Shown here: piece by piece, positions 18,630 through 27,884 of the stretch
Layout of the letters: every line of letters starts with the position of its first letter
How positions within the stretch are numbered: position 1 is the first letter of the stretch
From: Serratia quinivorans
GTDB taxonomy: Bacteria; Pseudomonadota; Gammaproteobacteria; Enterobacterales; Enterobacteriaceae
Direction of reading: 5' to 3'
Length of the DNA stretch: 64,000 nt
Assembly: GCF_946227985.1 (NCBI RefSeq)
Contig: NZ_CAMKGL010000010.1
Span: 103,060 to 167,059, forward strand
Notes under the pieces: generated by a model
What the model saw: only the letters and a program-made list of their open reading frames with translations
Told to the model about the DNA's origin: nothing
Database searches by the model: none
Made by a program: the position numbers and the translations under genes

Positions 18630-21287
18630 ATGAACAAATTCAAATTGAGTACGCTTGCTGCATTAACGGCAACCGTTGGATTATTTGGCAGCGTGGGGAA
18701 TGCGCTGGCCAATCAACCGCTGGTGGATCAACTTAGCCAGTTAAAATTGAATTTGAAAATGGTCGATAACCGGGCTGCCGACAGCGGCCTGGATTGCGGT
18801 AAATTGGGTGCCGACTGGGCGGCCTGCAACAAGGTATTGATCAGCCTGACCAACGATCATCAGGAGATTAAGGGGCACGACTGGGCGATTTACTTCCACA
18901 GCGCCCGTCAGACCATGCGGGTGGATAACGATCAGTTCAACATTACCCACCTGACCGGTGACCTCTACAAACTGGAGCCGACCGATAAATTTACTGGCTT
19001 CCCGGCAGGTCAAACGGTTGAGATCCCGATTATTGCCGAATATTGGCAACTGTTTAAAACCGACTTTGTACCACGCTGGTACGCCACTTCGGGCGATGCC
19101 CAGCCAAAAATTCTGGTTAATACCGATACCGAAGATCTCAGCCAGTTTGTGACGCCCTTTAGCGGCGACCAATGGAAGCGCATCAAGGATGACAATAATA
19201 TCCTGATGACCCCGGCCTCCCGCTTTACCAAAAACGCCGAGCTTAAAACCTTGCCTGCCGCTTCGCTGCGCGGCCAGATCGTACCGACGCCGTTGCAAGT
19301 GAAAGTGCATCCGCAAGACGTGAGTCTGAGCAACGGCGTGGCGCTGGAGTTGAGTGCGCTGGCCAAACCGGCGGCGGACGCAGCCACCCAACGTTTTGCA
19401 CTGTTGGGCATAACCCATAACGCGGCGGGCTACCCGATCAAAACCGATATTCAGCCGGGCAAATTTAAAGGTGAACTGGCAGTGCCAGGAGCCTATGAGC
19501 TGAAAATTGGCAATAAGGAAGCGCGGGTTATCGGCTTCGATCAGGCCGGGGTGTTCTATGGCCTGCAGTCTATTTTGTCGCTGGTACCGACCGACGGCAG
19601 CGCTAAAATCGCCACTCTGGAGGCCAAGGATGCACCACGCTTCCAGTATCGCGGCATCTTCCTCGACGTGGCGCGCAACTTCCATCAGAAAGATGCGGTA
19701 CTGCGCCTGCTCGATCAGATGGCGGCTTATAAGCTCAATAAATTCCACTTCCATCTGAGCGACGACGAAGGCTGGCGCATTGCTATCCCAGGCCTGCCGG
19801 AACTGACCGAAGTCGGGGGGCGGCGTTGCCATGACCTGAGCGAAACTACCTGCCTGTTGCCACAGTACGGACAGGGGCCAGAGGTGTATGGCGGCTTCTT
19901 CTCGCGTCAGGATTACATTGAGATTATTAAATACGCCCAGGCGCGCCAGATTGAAGTGATCCCGGAAATCGATATGCCAGCACATGCCCGTGCCGCCGTG
20001 GTCTCGATGGAGGCGCGCTATAAAAAGCTGCATGCCGCCGGTAAAGAACAGCAGGCTAATGAGTTCCGCCTGGTGGATCCGACCGATACCTCCAATACCA
20101 CCTCGGTGCAGTATTTTAATCGTCAAAGTTACCTTAACCCTTGTCTGGATTCGTCCAGGCGCTTTGTTGACAAGGTGATGGGTGAGATTGCCCAGATGCA
20201 CAAAGAGGCCGGGCAGCCGCTGCGCACCTGGCACTTTGGCGGCGACGAAGCGAAAAACATTCGCTTGGGGGCAGGCTATACCGATCTGACCAAGCCTGAA
20301 GCAGGCAAAGGCATCATCGATCAGAGCAAAGAAGATAAGCCTTGGGCAAAATCCCAGGTGTGCCAAAAGATGATCAAAGACGGCAAAGTCGCCGATATGG
20401 AACATCTGCCAAGCTACTTTGGCGTGGAAGTCAGTCAACTGGTGAAGGCGCATGGCATCGACAGAATGCAGGCCTGGCAGGACGGCCTGAAAGATGCGAA
20501 AAACGCCAAGGCCTTCGCCACTCCACGTGTTGGGGTGAACTTCTGGGATACGCTGTATTGGGGCGGTTTTGATAGCGCTAACGACTGGGCCAACAAAGGT
20601 TACGAAGTGATCCTTTCCAACCCGGATTACGTCTACATGGACTTCCCGTATGAGGTGAACCCGGACGAGCGCGGTTATTACTGGGGCACCCGTTTCAGCG
20701 ACGAGCAGAAAATGTTCAGCTTTGCCCCGAACAACCTGCCGCAGAACGCCGAAACCTCGGTTGACCGCGATGGCAATCACTTTACCGCCAAGAGCGACAA
20801 GCCATGGCCGGGCGCTTACGGTATCTCTGCCCAGATGTGGAGTGAAACTCAGCGCACCGACCCGCAAATGGAATACATGATCTTCCCGCGTTCACTGTCG
20901 GTGGCCGAACGTGCATGGCACCGGGCCGACTGGGAACAGGATTATCAGGCGGGGCGTGAATACAAAGGCGGTGAAACCCACTTTATCGATACCGGGAAAC
21001 TGGATCGCGACTGGTTGCGCTTTGCCAATATTCTTGGCCAGCGTGAATTGGCAAAACTGGACAAGGGCGGCGTGAGTTATCGGCTGCCGGTGCCGGGGGC
21101 CAGCGTAGCCGGTGGCAAGCTGGAGGCCAATATCTCGTTGCCGGGTCTGGGCATTGAATATTCCACCGACGGTGGCAAGCAATGGCAGCGTTACGATGCC
21201 AAGGCCAAACCTGGTGTCAGCGGTGAGATACTGATCCGTGCGGTCAGCCCGGACGGCAAGCGTTATAGCCGCGCCGAGAAAGTGTAA
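18630..21287 (+). CDS. chb: Chitobiase, GH20 beta-N-acetylhexosaminidase
   Basis: Chitobiase cleaves chitobiose and short chitooligosaccharides to GlcNAc in the periplasm. A signal peptide of about 27 residues ends ALA. An N-terminal cellulose-binding-like domain, a GH20b domain, the catalytic barrel and a C-terminal Ig-like domain follow. The catalytic pair is Asp539-Glu540 in [10 protein letters not shown], the same numbers as in S. marcescens chitobiase, and the 885-residue length also matches. I chose the ATG at 18630 because AAGGA lies 11 bases upstream; the ATGs at 18618 and 18621 are too close to it. Third gene of a probable chiP-chiQ-chb operon. Confidence 0.97.
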   Translation: MNKFKLSTLAALTATVGLFGSVGNALANQPLVDQLSQLKLNLKMVDNRAADSGLDCGKLGADWAACNKVLISLTNDHQEIKGHDWAIYFHSARQTMRVDNDQFNITHLTGDLYKLEPTDKFTGFPAGQTVEIPIIAEYWQLFKTDFVPRWYATSGDAQPKILVNTDTEDLSQFVTPFSGDQWKRIKDDNNILMTPASRFTKNAELKTLPAASLRGQIVPTPLQVKVHPQDVSLSNGVALELSALAKPAADAATQRFALLGITHNAAGYPIKTDIQPGKFKGELAVPGAYELKIGNKEARVIGFDQAGVFYGLQSILSLVPTDGSAKIATLEAKDAPRFQYRGIFLDVARNFHQKDAVLRLLDQMAAYKLNKFHFHLSDDEGWRIAIPGLPELTEVGGRRCHDLSETTCLLPQYGQGPEVYGGFFSRQDYIEIIKYAQARQIEVIPEIDMPAHARAAVVSMEARYKKLHAAGKEQQANEFRLVDPTDTSNTTSVQYFNRQSYLNPCLDSSRRFVDKVMGEIAQMHKEAGQPLRTWHFGGDEAKNIRLGAGYTDLTKPEAGKGIIDQSKEDKPWAKSQVCQKMIKDGKVADMEHLPSYFGVEVSQLVKAHGIDRMQAWQDGLKDAKNAKAFATPRVGVNFWDTLYWGGFDSANDWANKGYEVILSNPDYVYMDFPYEVNPDERGYYWGTRFSDEQKMFSFAPNNLPQNAETSVDRDGNHFTAKSDKPWPGAYGISAQMWSETQRTDPQMEYMIFPRSLSVAERAWHRADWEQDYQAGREYKGGETHFIDTGKLDRDWLRFANILGQRELAKLDKGGVSYRLPVPGASVAGGKLEANISLPGLGIEYSTDGGKQWQRYDAKAKPGVSGEILIRAVSPDGKRYSRAEKV

Positions 21288-21363
21288 CTCCTGAACCGCG
21301 GCCCGTCTGTTCGCTGGTGGGCCGTTATTGACTATTAACAGCAGCGACCGGCGGTAATCAGCG

Positions 21364-22509
21364 ATGAATTCGATACGGCTGACCTTTATGGTCGTTGCTT
21401 TCTTTTCTGGCATTGCCGGGGCACTGCAAATACCGACCCTGAGCCTGTTCCTCACCACCGAGGTTCGGGTGACGTCATTATGGGTCGGTTTTTTTTATGC
21501 GGTAAATGCCGGGGTCGGCATTATTGTCAGCTTTTTGCTGGCAAAAAAATCAGATCGCCAGCGTGACCGGCGTCATTTGATTTTAATCTGTTATTTATTG
21601 GCGGCGGGCAATTGTCTGTTATTTGCTTTTAATCGCAATTACCTGACGTTAATTAGCGCAGGCGTGCTGTTAACCGCCATCGCCAATACGGCGATACCGC
21701 AATTATTCGCTCTGGCGCGTGAATATGGGGAACGGTCATCGCAAAATGTCGCGATGTTTAGCGCCATTATGCGCGCCCAGCTCTCTCTGGCCTGGGTTTT
21801 TGGCCCGCCACTGGCTTTTATGCTGGTGGTGAATTATGGCTTCACGGCGATGTTTATGTTTGCTGCCGGTATATTCTTGCTGGTATCGCTGCTGGCCTGG
21901 TGGATATTACCCGAGGTCGCTCGCCCACCTGTGGGTAATGAAATCGCCATACCGCAAAAAACGGTCTTCGATAAAGATATTAGCCGGTTGTTTTTCGCCT
22001 CGGTATTGATGTGGACCTGCAGCGCCATGTATCTGATTGATGTGCCGCTGTATATCACTGCCGAGTTGGGGTTGTCGCAAAGTCTGACCGGCTGGATGAT
22101 GGGCATCGCCGCCGCGATCGAGATCCCCATCATGATCCTGGTAGGGCGTTACGTAAACCGGGTGGGCAAGCGCCTGATGATGGCGGGGGCGATGGTGGCC
22201 GGCATACTGTTTTATGCCGGGATTCTGTGGTTTACCTCAACCGCCAGCTTGCTGGTTTTACAGCTGTTTAACGCGATTTTCATCGGCATTATCGCCACCG
22301 TCGGCATGCTGTATTTCCAGGATTTGATGCCGGAGCGGGCGGGCATGGCCACCACTTTATTCACCAACAGTATTTCCACCGGTGTGATCCTGGCCGGAAT
22401 ATTACAAGGGATCCTGACCGAATACGGGCCGCATTCCTCCGTTTATCTGTTAGCCATATTACTGCTTTGTATTGCTTTACCTGTCGGTTTTAAAACCCGG
22501 GAAGTTTAG
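21364..22509 (+). CDS. SET-family sugar efflux transporter (MFS)
   Basis: This 381-residue protein has about 12 hydrophobic segments and closely resembles the SetA/SetB sugar efflux group. The opening VVAFFSGIAGALQIPTLSLFL and the repeat-half motifs FALAREYGER and AIFIGIIATVGMLYFQDLMP match SetB. SetA/SetB export glucosides and lactose-like sugars in E. coli; the substrate here is unknown. It starts 76 bases after chb and 46 bases before the galE-like gene, so it probably belongs to the following sugar unit, though read-through from chb is possible. Codon use looks richer in TTA and ATA than in the neighbouring genes. Confidence 0.85.
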   Translation: MNSIRLTFMVVAFFSGIAGALQIPTLSLFLTTEVRVTSLWVGFFYAVNAGVGIIVSFLLAKKSDRQRDRRHLILICYLLAAGNCLLFAFNRNYLTLISAGVLLTAIANTAIPQLFALAREYGERSSQNVAMFSAIMRAQLSLAWVFGPPLAFMLVVNYGFTAMFMFAAGIFLLVSLLAWWILPEVARPPVGNEIAIPQKTVFDKDISRLFFASVLMWTCSAMYLIDVPLYITAELGLSQSLTGWMMGIAAAIEIPIMILVGRYVNRVGKRLMMAGAMVAGILFYAGILWFTSTASLLVLQLFNAIFIGIIATVGMLYFQDLMPERAGMATTLFTNSISTGVILAGILQGILTEYGPHSSVYLLAILLLCIALPVGFKTREV

Positions 22510-22555
22510 GTGGTTTCTGAGTGAATCGTTTATTTTTAAGCATAAACAAGGAAAT

Positions 22556-23611
22556 ATGATGGCTATATTGGTGACGGGCGGCGCCGGTTATATCGGCTCG
22601 CATACGGTATTGGCACTATTGGAAAGGGGGGAGGACGTTGTCGTACTGGACAACCTGTCCAACAGTTCGCCAGAGTCTTTATTTCGGGTCGAGCGATTAA
22701 CCGGTAAAAAAGTGATTTTTTATCAGGGAGATATCCAGCAACATCATTTGCTGGATCATATCTTCCGGCAGCATGATATTCATGCGGTTATTCATCTTGC
22801 GGGGTTAAAGTCTGTCAGGGAATCTACCGAAGAGCCGCTGAAGTATTATCAAAATAATATTTCCGGGTCATTGATCGTACTGGACAGAATGCGCCATGCC
22901 GGCGTTAAGCAGTTTATTTTCAGCTCTTCGGCCACTGTCTATGGACCGGCGGAATATACCCCGCTGACGGAGAATTGCCGTATTGGGCAGACCACCAATC
23001 CTTATGGAACCTCCAAGCTGATTGTCGAGCAGATCCTGGCGGAGTTTGCCTCCACTGAACCGCAGATGGCGATCACCGCGCTGCGTTACTTTAATCCGGC
23101 CGGGGCACACGAGTCCGGCTTGATTGGTGAGGATCCCGCTGGCATTCCCAATAATCTTCTGGCTTATCTGGCCCAGGTGGCTATTGGCAAACTCGCGGTG
23201 TTGCCGGTGTATGGCAACGACTACCCCACCAGCGACGGTACCGGGGTACGTGATTACATTCACGTTATGGACCTGGCCGAAGGGCATTTGAAAGCGCTGG
23301 ATAATCTGCAGCCAGGTTTTAACGTCTATAACCTGGGCACCGGTAAAGGCTACTCGGTGCTGGAGATTATTCAGGCGTTCGAACGCGCCTGCGGGTTCAA
23401 GATCGCCTATCAGTTTAATCCCCGGCGGGCGGGAGATATTGCCGAGTGTTGGTCCGATCCGTCGCTGGCGGCAGAAAAACTGGGTTGGCAAGCCAAACAC
23501 AGCCTGGAAAAAATGGTGCGTGATGCCTGGTCCTGGCAGAGCAAAAATCCGCAGGGTTATGGCCGTTGTGCAACGACACCCTCAATAAGGATGCTGGCCG
23601 ATGAAGCTTAA
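22556..23611 (+). CDS. galE: GalE-type UDP-glucose/UDP-N-acetylglucosamine 4-epimerase
   Basis: This is an extended short-chain dehydrogenase that interconverts UDP-Glc and UDP-Gal, or their N-acetyl forms. The NAD motif TGGAGYIGSH is at the N-terminus, SSSATVYG holds the catalytic Ser/Thr region, and NPYGTSKLI holds the YxxxK pair. The length of about 351 residues is normal. ATGs at 22556 and 22559 are both possible behind AAGGAA. It is not next to galTKM, so it looks like a pathway-specific copy supplying the adjoining glycosyltransferase. Its end overlaps that gene by 11 bases. Confidence 0.88.
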   Translation: MMAILVTGGAGYIGSHTVLALLERGEDVVVLDNLSNSSPESLFRVERLTGKKVIFYQGDIQQHHLLDHIFRQHDIHAVIHLAGLKSVRESTEEPLKYYQNNISGSLIVLDRMRHAGVKQFIFSSSATVYGPAEYTPLTENCRIGQTTNPYGTSKLIVEQILAEFASTEPQMAITALRYFNPAGAHESGLIGEDPAGIPNNLLAYLAQVAIGKLAVLPVYGNDYPTSDGTGVRDYIHVMDLAEGHLKALDNLQPGFNVYNLGTGKGYSVLEIIQAFERACGFKIAYQFNPRRAGDIAECWSDPSLAAEKLGWQAKHSLEKMVRDAWSWQSKNPQGYGRCATTPSIRMLADEA

Positions 23612-25562
23612 CGACGGGCATTTTGGCGTTCTGCAGGATGATCTGTTCCGTGCCGAATATGAAGCCCGAATCAACGATCTGAAATTTGAGTTCGTCAAAT
23701 ATCAGCGCCAGAGCTCACCAGCGCGGCTGGAAAGCTATCAGCGTGGGGTCGCGCAACTGCGTGAGTGGCGGGCTGCGCATGGGCATTTATTCGATGCCGC
23801 CCGCTGTTCTTCATTATTTTGCGTGCCCACTCGCCCGCTGGCTGCGAGTGAAAAACTGCTGCACCGTATCTGGTTGGGGGGCGCCATACCTGACGATGCC
23901 AGAGAGGTTATCTCCCAGTGGGGCGATGCGCAGCAGGCGGTGAATAACGCCGAAGGGAATGAGTGGGTCGGCATGTTATGGGTTTGGGACGTGCGGCAAC
24001 TGGCAAGGGATGCATATTTCAACCCCGCATCCACGAGCAAAGGCGGATACCTAGGGGAGTATGATGCGGTCAACCATCGCCTGCAGGTACATTCTCTCCT
24101 TGAGCTGGCGCAAAAAAAGGGGGGCGACAACCTGTGCTTTATCTATCAACTGCACGATAAGCGCTATTACGCCACGCTTTCCGACTACTTCCGTTTTCTG
24201 ATTTTGATAGAGATGGGGGGGGTGTATATGGATATCGACACTATTCCCCACCGGTCGGCGACGCTGTTTCTGATCAAGCCCGAGGTGCCGGATTATCTTC
24301 AGTTTCTGCCCGGAGGCGAGGTTAGCCACGTCAGTTGGCTGAATCTGTTTCTCGACGAAACCGGAATGATCATCAGCCGCAAAGGGGACATTTCGCTGTG
24401 CCGGATGCTGGCGGGGTTGGATCAGATCTATGCGGCGGAAAGCGGTGAAGTGCCGGACAAGAATTCGGTTTATGAACGGAAATTGTTTGATCCCTTTTAT
24501 CAGCTGTGGAGTCGCCATATCGGTTGCGCCTTCCTTAGCCACGATCGCTTCTGCAGAGATTATGGCGTCATGTATAACGCTATTCCGCAGGCTGTCAGCT
24601 GTGGTATTCGCGGTATGCGTCTGTTGGAAGATGTGATCACCAATGAGCGGTTTCCGCTGTCGCAGGAAGAACAGCACAGCTACCGGCACTGTGTCAGCCG
24701 GCTGGAACAGGTGGATTGGCAGCTTGAGCAGCCGCTGGACCTGGCTCGCTATGCAGAGATATTCACCGTTGATGAAGTACCGCGTATGGCTTATCCGGCG
24801 CAGATCCGCTCCGATATTGACCATTACCATTATTATTCAGTGCTTTCTCATGACCACCAGCTGGATCGGGTAAATCGGCTTTTTGGTGAATACCTGATAG
24901 CTGATAACCGGCGGCAGATTATGGCGGGGAATTACTGGTGTCCGACCGCTGGGGTGGGCGATGCGGTGTTGCCGGAGCCGCGCGGGGCATTGCACTTTCT
25001 ACCTGGACGACAGGCGAGTGAAGTCGATAAGACTCGCATGGCGAAGCTAATCTTCACCACCAGTTACCTCGAATACTGCTCTATCGGCAATCGAGCCGGG
25101 CTGGATCTGGTGTCATTGCAGTTGGCGCAAAATATTGAGCCTTATCTGGGGTTGATCACGGTAGCTTACGATCGGCGTGGAGAGTTTGTCGGCTTTTTTA
25201 ATGCGGCTACCATTAGCGAACTGTATGGCATAGAAGCGGATTATCATTATCGCGATGAAATAAGGCCGCTTGATGAGGCTTATGACAGTTTTGTCCAACG
25301 TCTTTGCACTGCAGACGATTATTTCATCTGCAGTCTGGCAATCGAAAGTCAATTCCGCGGGCAAGGGCATTTTAACCAGTTGTTTGCGCTGATAAAGCAG
25401 CGAGCGCAACAGCACCAGGCGAAAAATATCGTGCTGTGCGTATGGCAACGCAGTGATGCCAGCCAAATTTATCTGAACAAGGGGTTCCGTGTTCGCGGTG
25501 TATTCGATCACGCCTGGTCGTTGTTCTTTGATCGGTTGCTGTTTCTTGAGTATGAGCTGTGA
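23601..25562 (+). CDS. Glycosyltransferase (DXD, TcdA/TcdB-like fold) fused to a GNAT acetyltransferase
   Basis: This 653-residue protein has no signal peptide or membrane segment. The N-terminal part (about 80-360) has the hallmarks of the DXD sugar-binding glycosyltransferase superfamily that includes large clostridial toxins and bacterial relatives: LHRIWLGG at residues 87-94 and DYFRFLILIEMGG just before YMDIDT, with the metal-binding Asp211-x-Asp213. About residues 470-653 look like a GNAT domain, with the acetyl-CoA loop in FRGQGH at 585-590 followed by a helix and LNKGFRVRG. Its start overlaps galE, so translation is likely coupled. No export signal or toxin delivery domain is seen. 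The substrate and product are unknown. Confidence 0.72.
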   Translation: MKLNDGHFGVLQDDLFRAEYEARINDLKFEFVKYQRQSSPARLESYQRGVAQLREWRAAHGHLFDAARCSSLFCVPTRPLAASEKLLHRIWLGGAIPDDAREVISQWGDAQQAVNNAEGNEWVGMLWVWDVRQLARDAYFNPASTSKGGYLGEYDAVNHRLQVHSLLELAQKKGGDNLCFIYQLHDKRYYATLSDYFRFLILIEMGGVYMDIDTIPHRSATLFLIKPEVPDYLQFLPGGEVSHVSWLNLFLDETGMIISRKGDISLCRMLAGLDQIYAAESGEVPDKNSVYERKLFDPFYQLWSRHIGCAFLSHDRFCRDYGVMYNAIPQAVSCGIRGMRLLEDVITNERFPLSQEEQHSYRHCVSRLEQVDWQLEQPLDLARYAEIFTVDEVPRMAYPAQIRSDIDHYHYYSVLSHDHQLDRVNRLFGEYLIADNRRQIMAGNYWCPTAGVGDAVLPEPRGALHFLPGRQASEVDKTRMAKLIFTTSYLEYCSIGNRAGLDLVSLQLAQNIEPYLGLITVAYDRRGEFVGFFNAATISELYGIEADYHYRDEIRPLDEAYDSFVQRLCTADDYFICSLAIESQFRGQGHFNQLFALIKQRAQQHQAKNIVLCVWQRSDASQIYLNKGFRVRGVFDHAWSLFFDRLLFLEYEL

Positions 25563-25671
25563 AGAGGTTTGCCCATCCGCGTGTCGGCGGGTGAGTTGAC
25601 GGTGAAGTGAGTGTAAGTGGGAAGCCGGAAAGAAGTGCCGCTGCAATTGTTGTATTTCAAGCTGTGAACTT

Positions 25672-25699
25672 TCCCCGGGCCTGTCCGGGGATTTTTTTA
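25672..25699 (+). terminator. Terminator after the glycosyltransferase gene
   Basis: CCCCGG-GCCTGT-CCGGGG is followed by ATTTTTTTA on the plus strand. The 110 bases between the gene and this hairpin hold nothing I recognise. Confidence 0.8.
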
Positions 25700-25722
25700 T
25701 CTCTTCATTATCGGGCTGCAGG

Positions 25723-25751
25723 CATAAAAAAACCGCCGTTAAGGCGGTTCT
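25723..25751 (-). terminator. Rho-independent terminator of fur
   Basis: On the reverse strand GAACCGCC-TTAA-CGGCGGTT is followed by TTTTT. It lies 19 bases after the fur stop. Confidence 0.85.
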
Positions 25752-25769
25752 TAATGCTGGTTGAGGGCA

Positions 25770-26216
25770 TTATTTTTTATCGTGCAGAGTTTCGTCTTCG
25801 CGGCAGTCACCTGCTTCACAGTGGCCGTACAGGTACAGGCTGTGGTTGCTGAGCTTGATACCGTGTTGCTTGGCGATATCACGCTGACGAACTTCGATGG
25901 ATTCATCGCTAAATTCGATCACTTTGCCGCAGTCCAGGCAGATCAGGTGATCGTGGTGATGCTGCTGGGTCAGTTCGAACACGGACTTGCCGCCTTCGAA
26001 ATTGTGACGGGTCACAATGCCTGCATCATCAAATTGGTTCAGTACGCGGTAAACTGTAGCCAGGCCAATTTCTTCGCCCATATCTATCAGTTTTTTGTAC
26101 AGATCTTCCGCACTGACGTGATGGCATTCCGGATTTTGCAGTACTTCCAGGATTTTGAGTCGCGGAAGCGTGACTTTTAAGCCGGCCTTCTTCAATGCGG
26201 TGTTGTTGTCAGTCAT
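25770..26216 (-). CDS. fur: Ferric uptake regulator Fur
   Basis: Fur is the Fe(II)-dependent repressor of iron acquisition. The N-terminal winged helix (residues about 1-82) contains TVYRVLNQFDDAGIV. The metal-binding dimerisation domain has QHHHDHLICLDCGKVIEF and the C-terminal HCEAGDC. Its 148 residues equal the E. coli length. It lies downstream of fldA on the same strand, as in E. coli, with its own likely promoter in the 320-base gap. Confidence 0.98.
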   Translation of the reverse strand: MTDNNTALKKAGLKVTLPRLKILEVLQNPECHHVSAEDLYKKLIDMGEEIGLATVYRVLNQFDDAGIVTRHNFEGGKSVFELTQQHHHDHLICLDCGKVIEFSDESIEVRQRDIAKQHGIKLSNHSLYLYGHCEAGDCREDETLHDKK

Positions 26217-26301
26217 GCGGATTCAGTCCTGTTACTATGCTAATCAAGTTGAGGCGTTCTCGCCTGTGGCATCGGTCGGCACAAAGAGTTAATTGCGTCT
26301 C

Positions 26302-26330
26302 ATTATAGAACCGGTTGACCTAAATAGAAA
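26302..26330 (-). promoter_or_regulatory. Probable fur promoter
   Basis: On the reverse strand a perfect TATAAT (26302-26307) lies 17 bases after a weak -35-like TTTCTA, about 85 bases before the fur ATG. The weak -35 suggests activator dependence, which fits SoxS/OxyR control of fur in E. coli. I do not see those sites clearly. Confidence 0.55.
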
Positions 26331-26536
26331 CCGCCGGTTGTTAACAAAGATATAATTGCACTATTGCATGTTGCACACGCAACGTCTTGATGGGCGGGAT
26401 AAACCGATAACTCAGTCTACCTTGACGATGTGGGAAGTTACAAATATGTATCTTCGATTGCAGTAATCAGTACTGCCAATGATGGCCCTGCCGGCAACAC
26501 TATGCACTTTGCAGGGCTTTTGTTCAACCTTTGGCG

Positions 26537-27076
26537 TTAGCCGACGATCTCGGCCAGGCTCAGCTCTTCGACGATTTGTTTTACCCAACCTTCAACACGC
26601 TCATTGGTCAGTTCAGGTTGACGGTCTTCGTCAATCGCCAGGCCAATAAAGTGGCTGTCGCTTGCCAAACCTTTTGAGGCTTCGAAATGATAGCCTTTGG
26701 TTGGCCAGTGGCCGACTATGGCAGCGCCACGCGGTTCAATGATGTCGCGGATGGTGCCCATCGCATCACAGAAATATTCTGCGTAGTCTTCCTGATCGCC
26801 ACAGCCAAACAGGGCTACCAGCTTGCCGTTGAAGTCGATGTCTTCCAGCGTTGGGAAGAAGTCATCCCAGTCACACTGGGCTTCACCGTAGTACCAGGTT
26901 GGGATACCGAGCAGCAGAATATCGAAACCTTCCAGGTCTTCTTTGCTGCTTTTGGCGATGTCGTGAATTTCGCACACATCGTCACCGAACTGTTGCTTAA
27001 GAATTTTCTGGATCATCTTGGCAATGTTTTCGGTATTGCCAGTGTCGCTGCCAAAGAAAATGCCTACATTAGCCAT
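26537..27076 (-). CDS. fldA: Flavodoxin 1
   Basis: FldA is an FMN electron carrier that serves, among others, MiaB-type radical-SAM enzymes. The phosphate-binding loop SDTGNTENIAK near residues 10-20 and the flavin-stacking segments PTWYYGEAQCDWDDF and FGCGDQEDYAEYFCDA are intact. I chose the ATG at 27074-27076 (MANVGIFFGSD, 179 residues; E. coli 176) because the upstream in-frame start adds an unmatched MNLKVIRD. A three-residue insertion after IQKILKQQ accounts for the extra length. The hairpin at 26485-26517 lies downstream but lacks a T tract on this strand. Confidence 0.96.
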   Translation of the reverse strand: MANVGIFFGSDTGNTENIAKMIQKILKQQFGDDVCEIHDIAKSSKEDLEGFDILLLGIPTWYYGEAQCDWDDFFPTLEDIDFNGKLVALFGCGDQEDYAEYFCDAMGTIRDIIEPRGAAIVGHWPTKGYHFEASKGLASDSHFIGLAIDEDRQPELTNERVEGWVKQIVEELSLAEIVG

Positions 27077-27304
27077 ATCGCGTATAACCTTTAAATTCAA
27101 TAAATTGCATTACACGATGTTAGCGCTGACCACGATAACACCGATTAAAATGATGCCATGGCAAGGGGAGTCCTCACCGGTAATTGCGTATCATGCCAGA
27201 AATTTACCCCGGGGTTTTATCACGTTTATGCGATACCGGGTGGAATAAAATGATGTTGATCGGGCGTCATCCTTAACGCCGCGCCGCATGTGCGGCTGCA
27301 ATGA

Positions 27305-27592
27305 TCAATGTTCTGGCTGGTCGTCCGCCAGTTGTGCCAACAGCATTTGCTCAATAAGCTCGCTGCGGCTGATATTCCGCTGTTCCGCCAGTTTGTTCAG
27401 GGCGTCCACCGCATCCGCGTTGATCTTCAGTTCCACACGCCGTAAGCCACGGACTTTATCGCGTCGAAGCTGATTACGCTTATTGATTCTAAGCTGTTCA
27501 TCTCGGGATAGCGGGTTGGTTTTCGGGCGCCCCGGACGGCGTTCATCTGCGAACAGATCCAGCGTCGTGCGATCCGTTTGTTCTTTTGCCAT
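27305..27592 (-). CDS. ybfE: YbfE, LexA-regulated protein family
   Basis: This is a 95-residue basic protein beginning MAKEQTDRTTLDLFADERRPGRPKTNPLSRDEQ, nearly identical to E. coli YbfE (97 residues). The C-terminal half (VELKINADAVDALNKLAEQRNISRSELIEQML) resembles a ribbon-helix-helix DNA-binding fold. E. coli ybfE is reported to be under LexA control; I did not find a convincing LexA box by eye here. I chose the internal ATG at 27590-27592 by homology, although its ribosome-binding site is poor. Its role is unknown. Confidence 0.88.
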   Translation of the reverse strand: MAKEQTDRTTLDLFADERRPGRPKTNPLSRDEQLRINKRNQLRRDKVRGLRRVELKINADAVDALNKLAEQRNISRSELIEQMLLAQLADDQPEH

Positions 27593-27796
27593 AGGTAGCG
27601 GTACTGCAAGGGAGTTTGCATCTAAAAGCGCGTAGACGCTTCTGGATGGTTCGGTTAACACACTTCGGGCTAATAAACCCTAACCCAAATTCACCCCCAG
27701 CCAGGCGTTAATCAACACGCTCGACACGGCGGCAAAATTATAGCGCGCCATATTACCCCAGCAGGTGGAGCAACGACAATGCTTAACTGAGCCGAA

Positions 27797-27831
27797 AACG
27801 CGCTAAGCCGTTATCTTTAGCGCGTTTTTTC
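27797..27831. terminator. Hairpin between ybfF and ybfE, terminator
   Basis: AACGCGCTAA and TTAGCGCGTT form a 10-bp stem flanked by AAAA on the left and TTTTTT on the right, so it can act in both directions. It lies downstream of ybfF (reverse strand). The rest of the gap to ybfE, 27662-27796, shows nothing I recognise. Confidence 0.65.
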
Positions 27832-27884
27832 GCCAGGTGGCTGTTTTAGGCGGCTGGACGCACGAGTGTAAAGAGTCGGTCAGC

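Noticed and set aside
18741..20867. Reverse-strand open frame of 708 codons opposite chb
   Set aside because: It lies wholly antisense to chitobiase, has no recognisable motif or ribosome-binding site, and is the kind of long mirror frame that GC-rich third positions produce.
26485..26517. GCCCTGC...GCAGGGC hairpin downstream of fldA as the fldA terminator
   Set aside because: The T run follows on the plus strand, where no gene ends; on the fldA strand the hairpin is followed by CATCATTGG, so I did not list it as a terminator.
27593..27661. Longer ybfE start at 27661
   Set aside because: The added residues MLTEPSRSVYALLDANSLAVPLP are not in E. coli YbfE, although neither start has a good ribosome-binding site.
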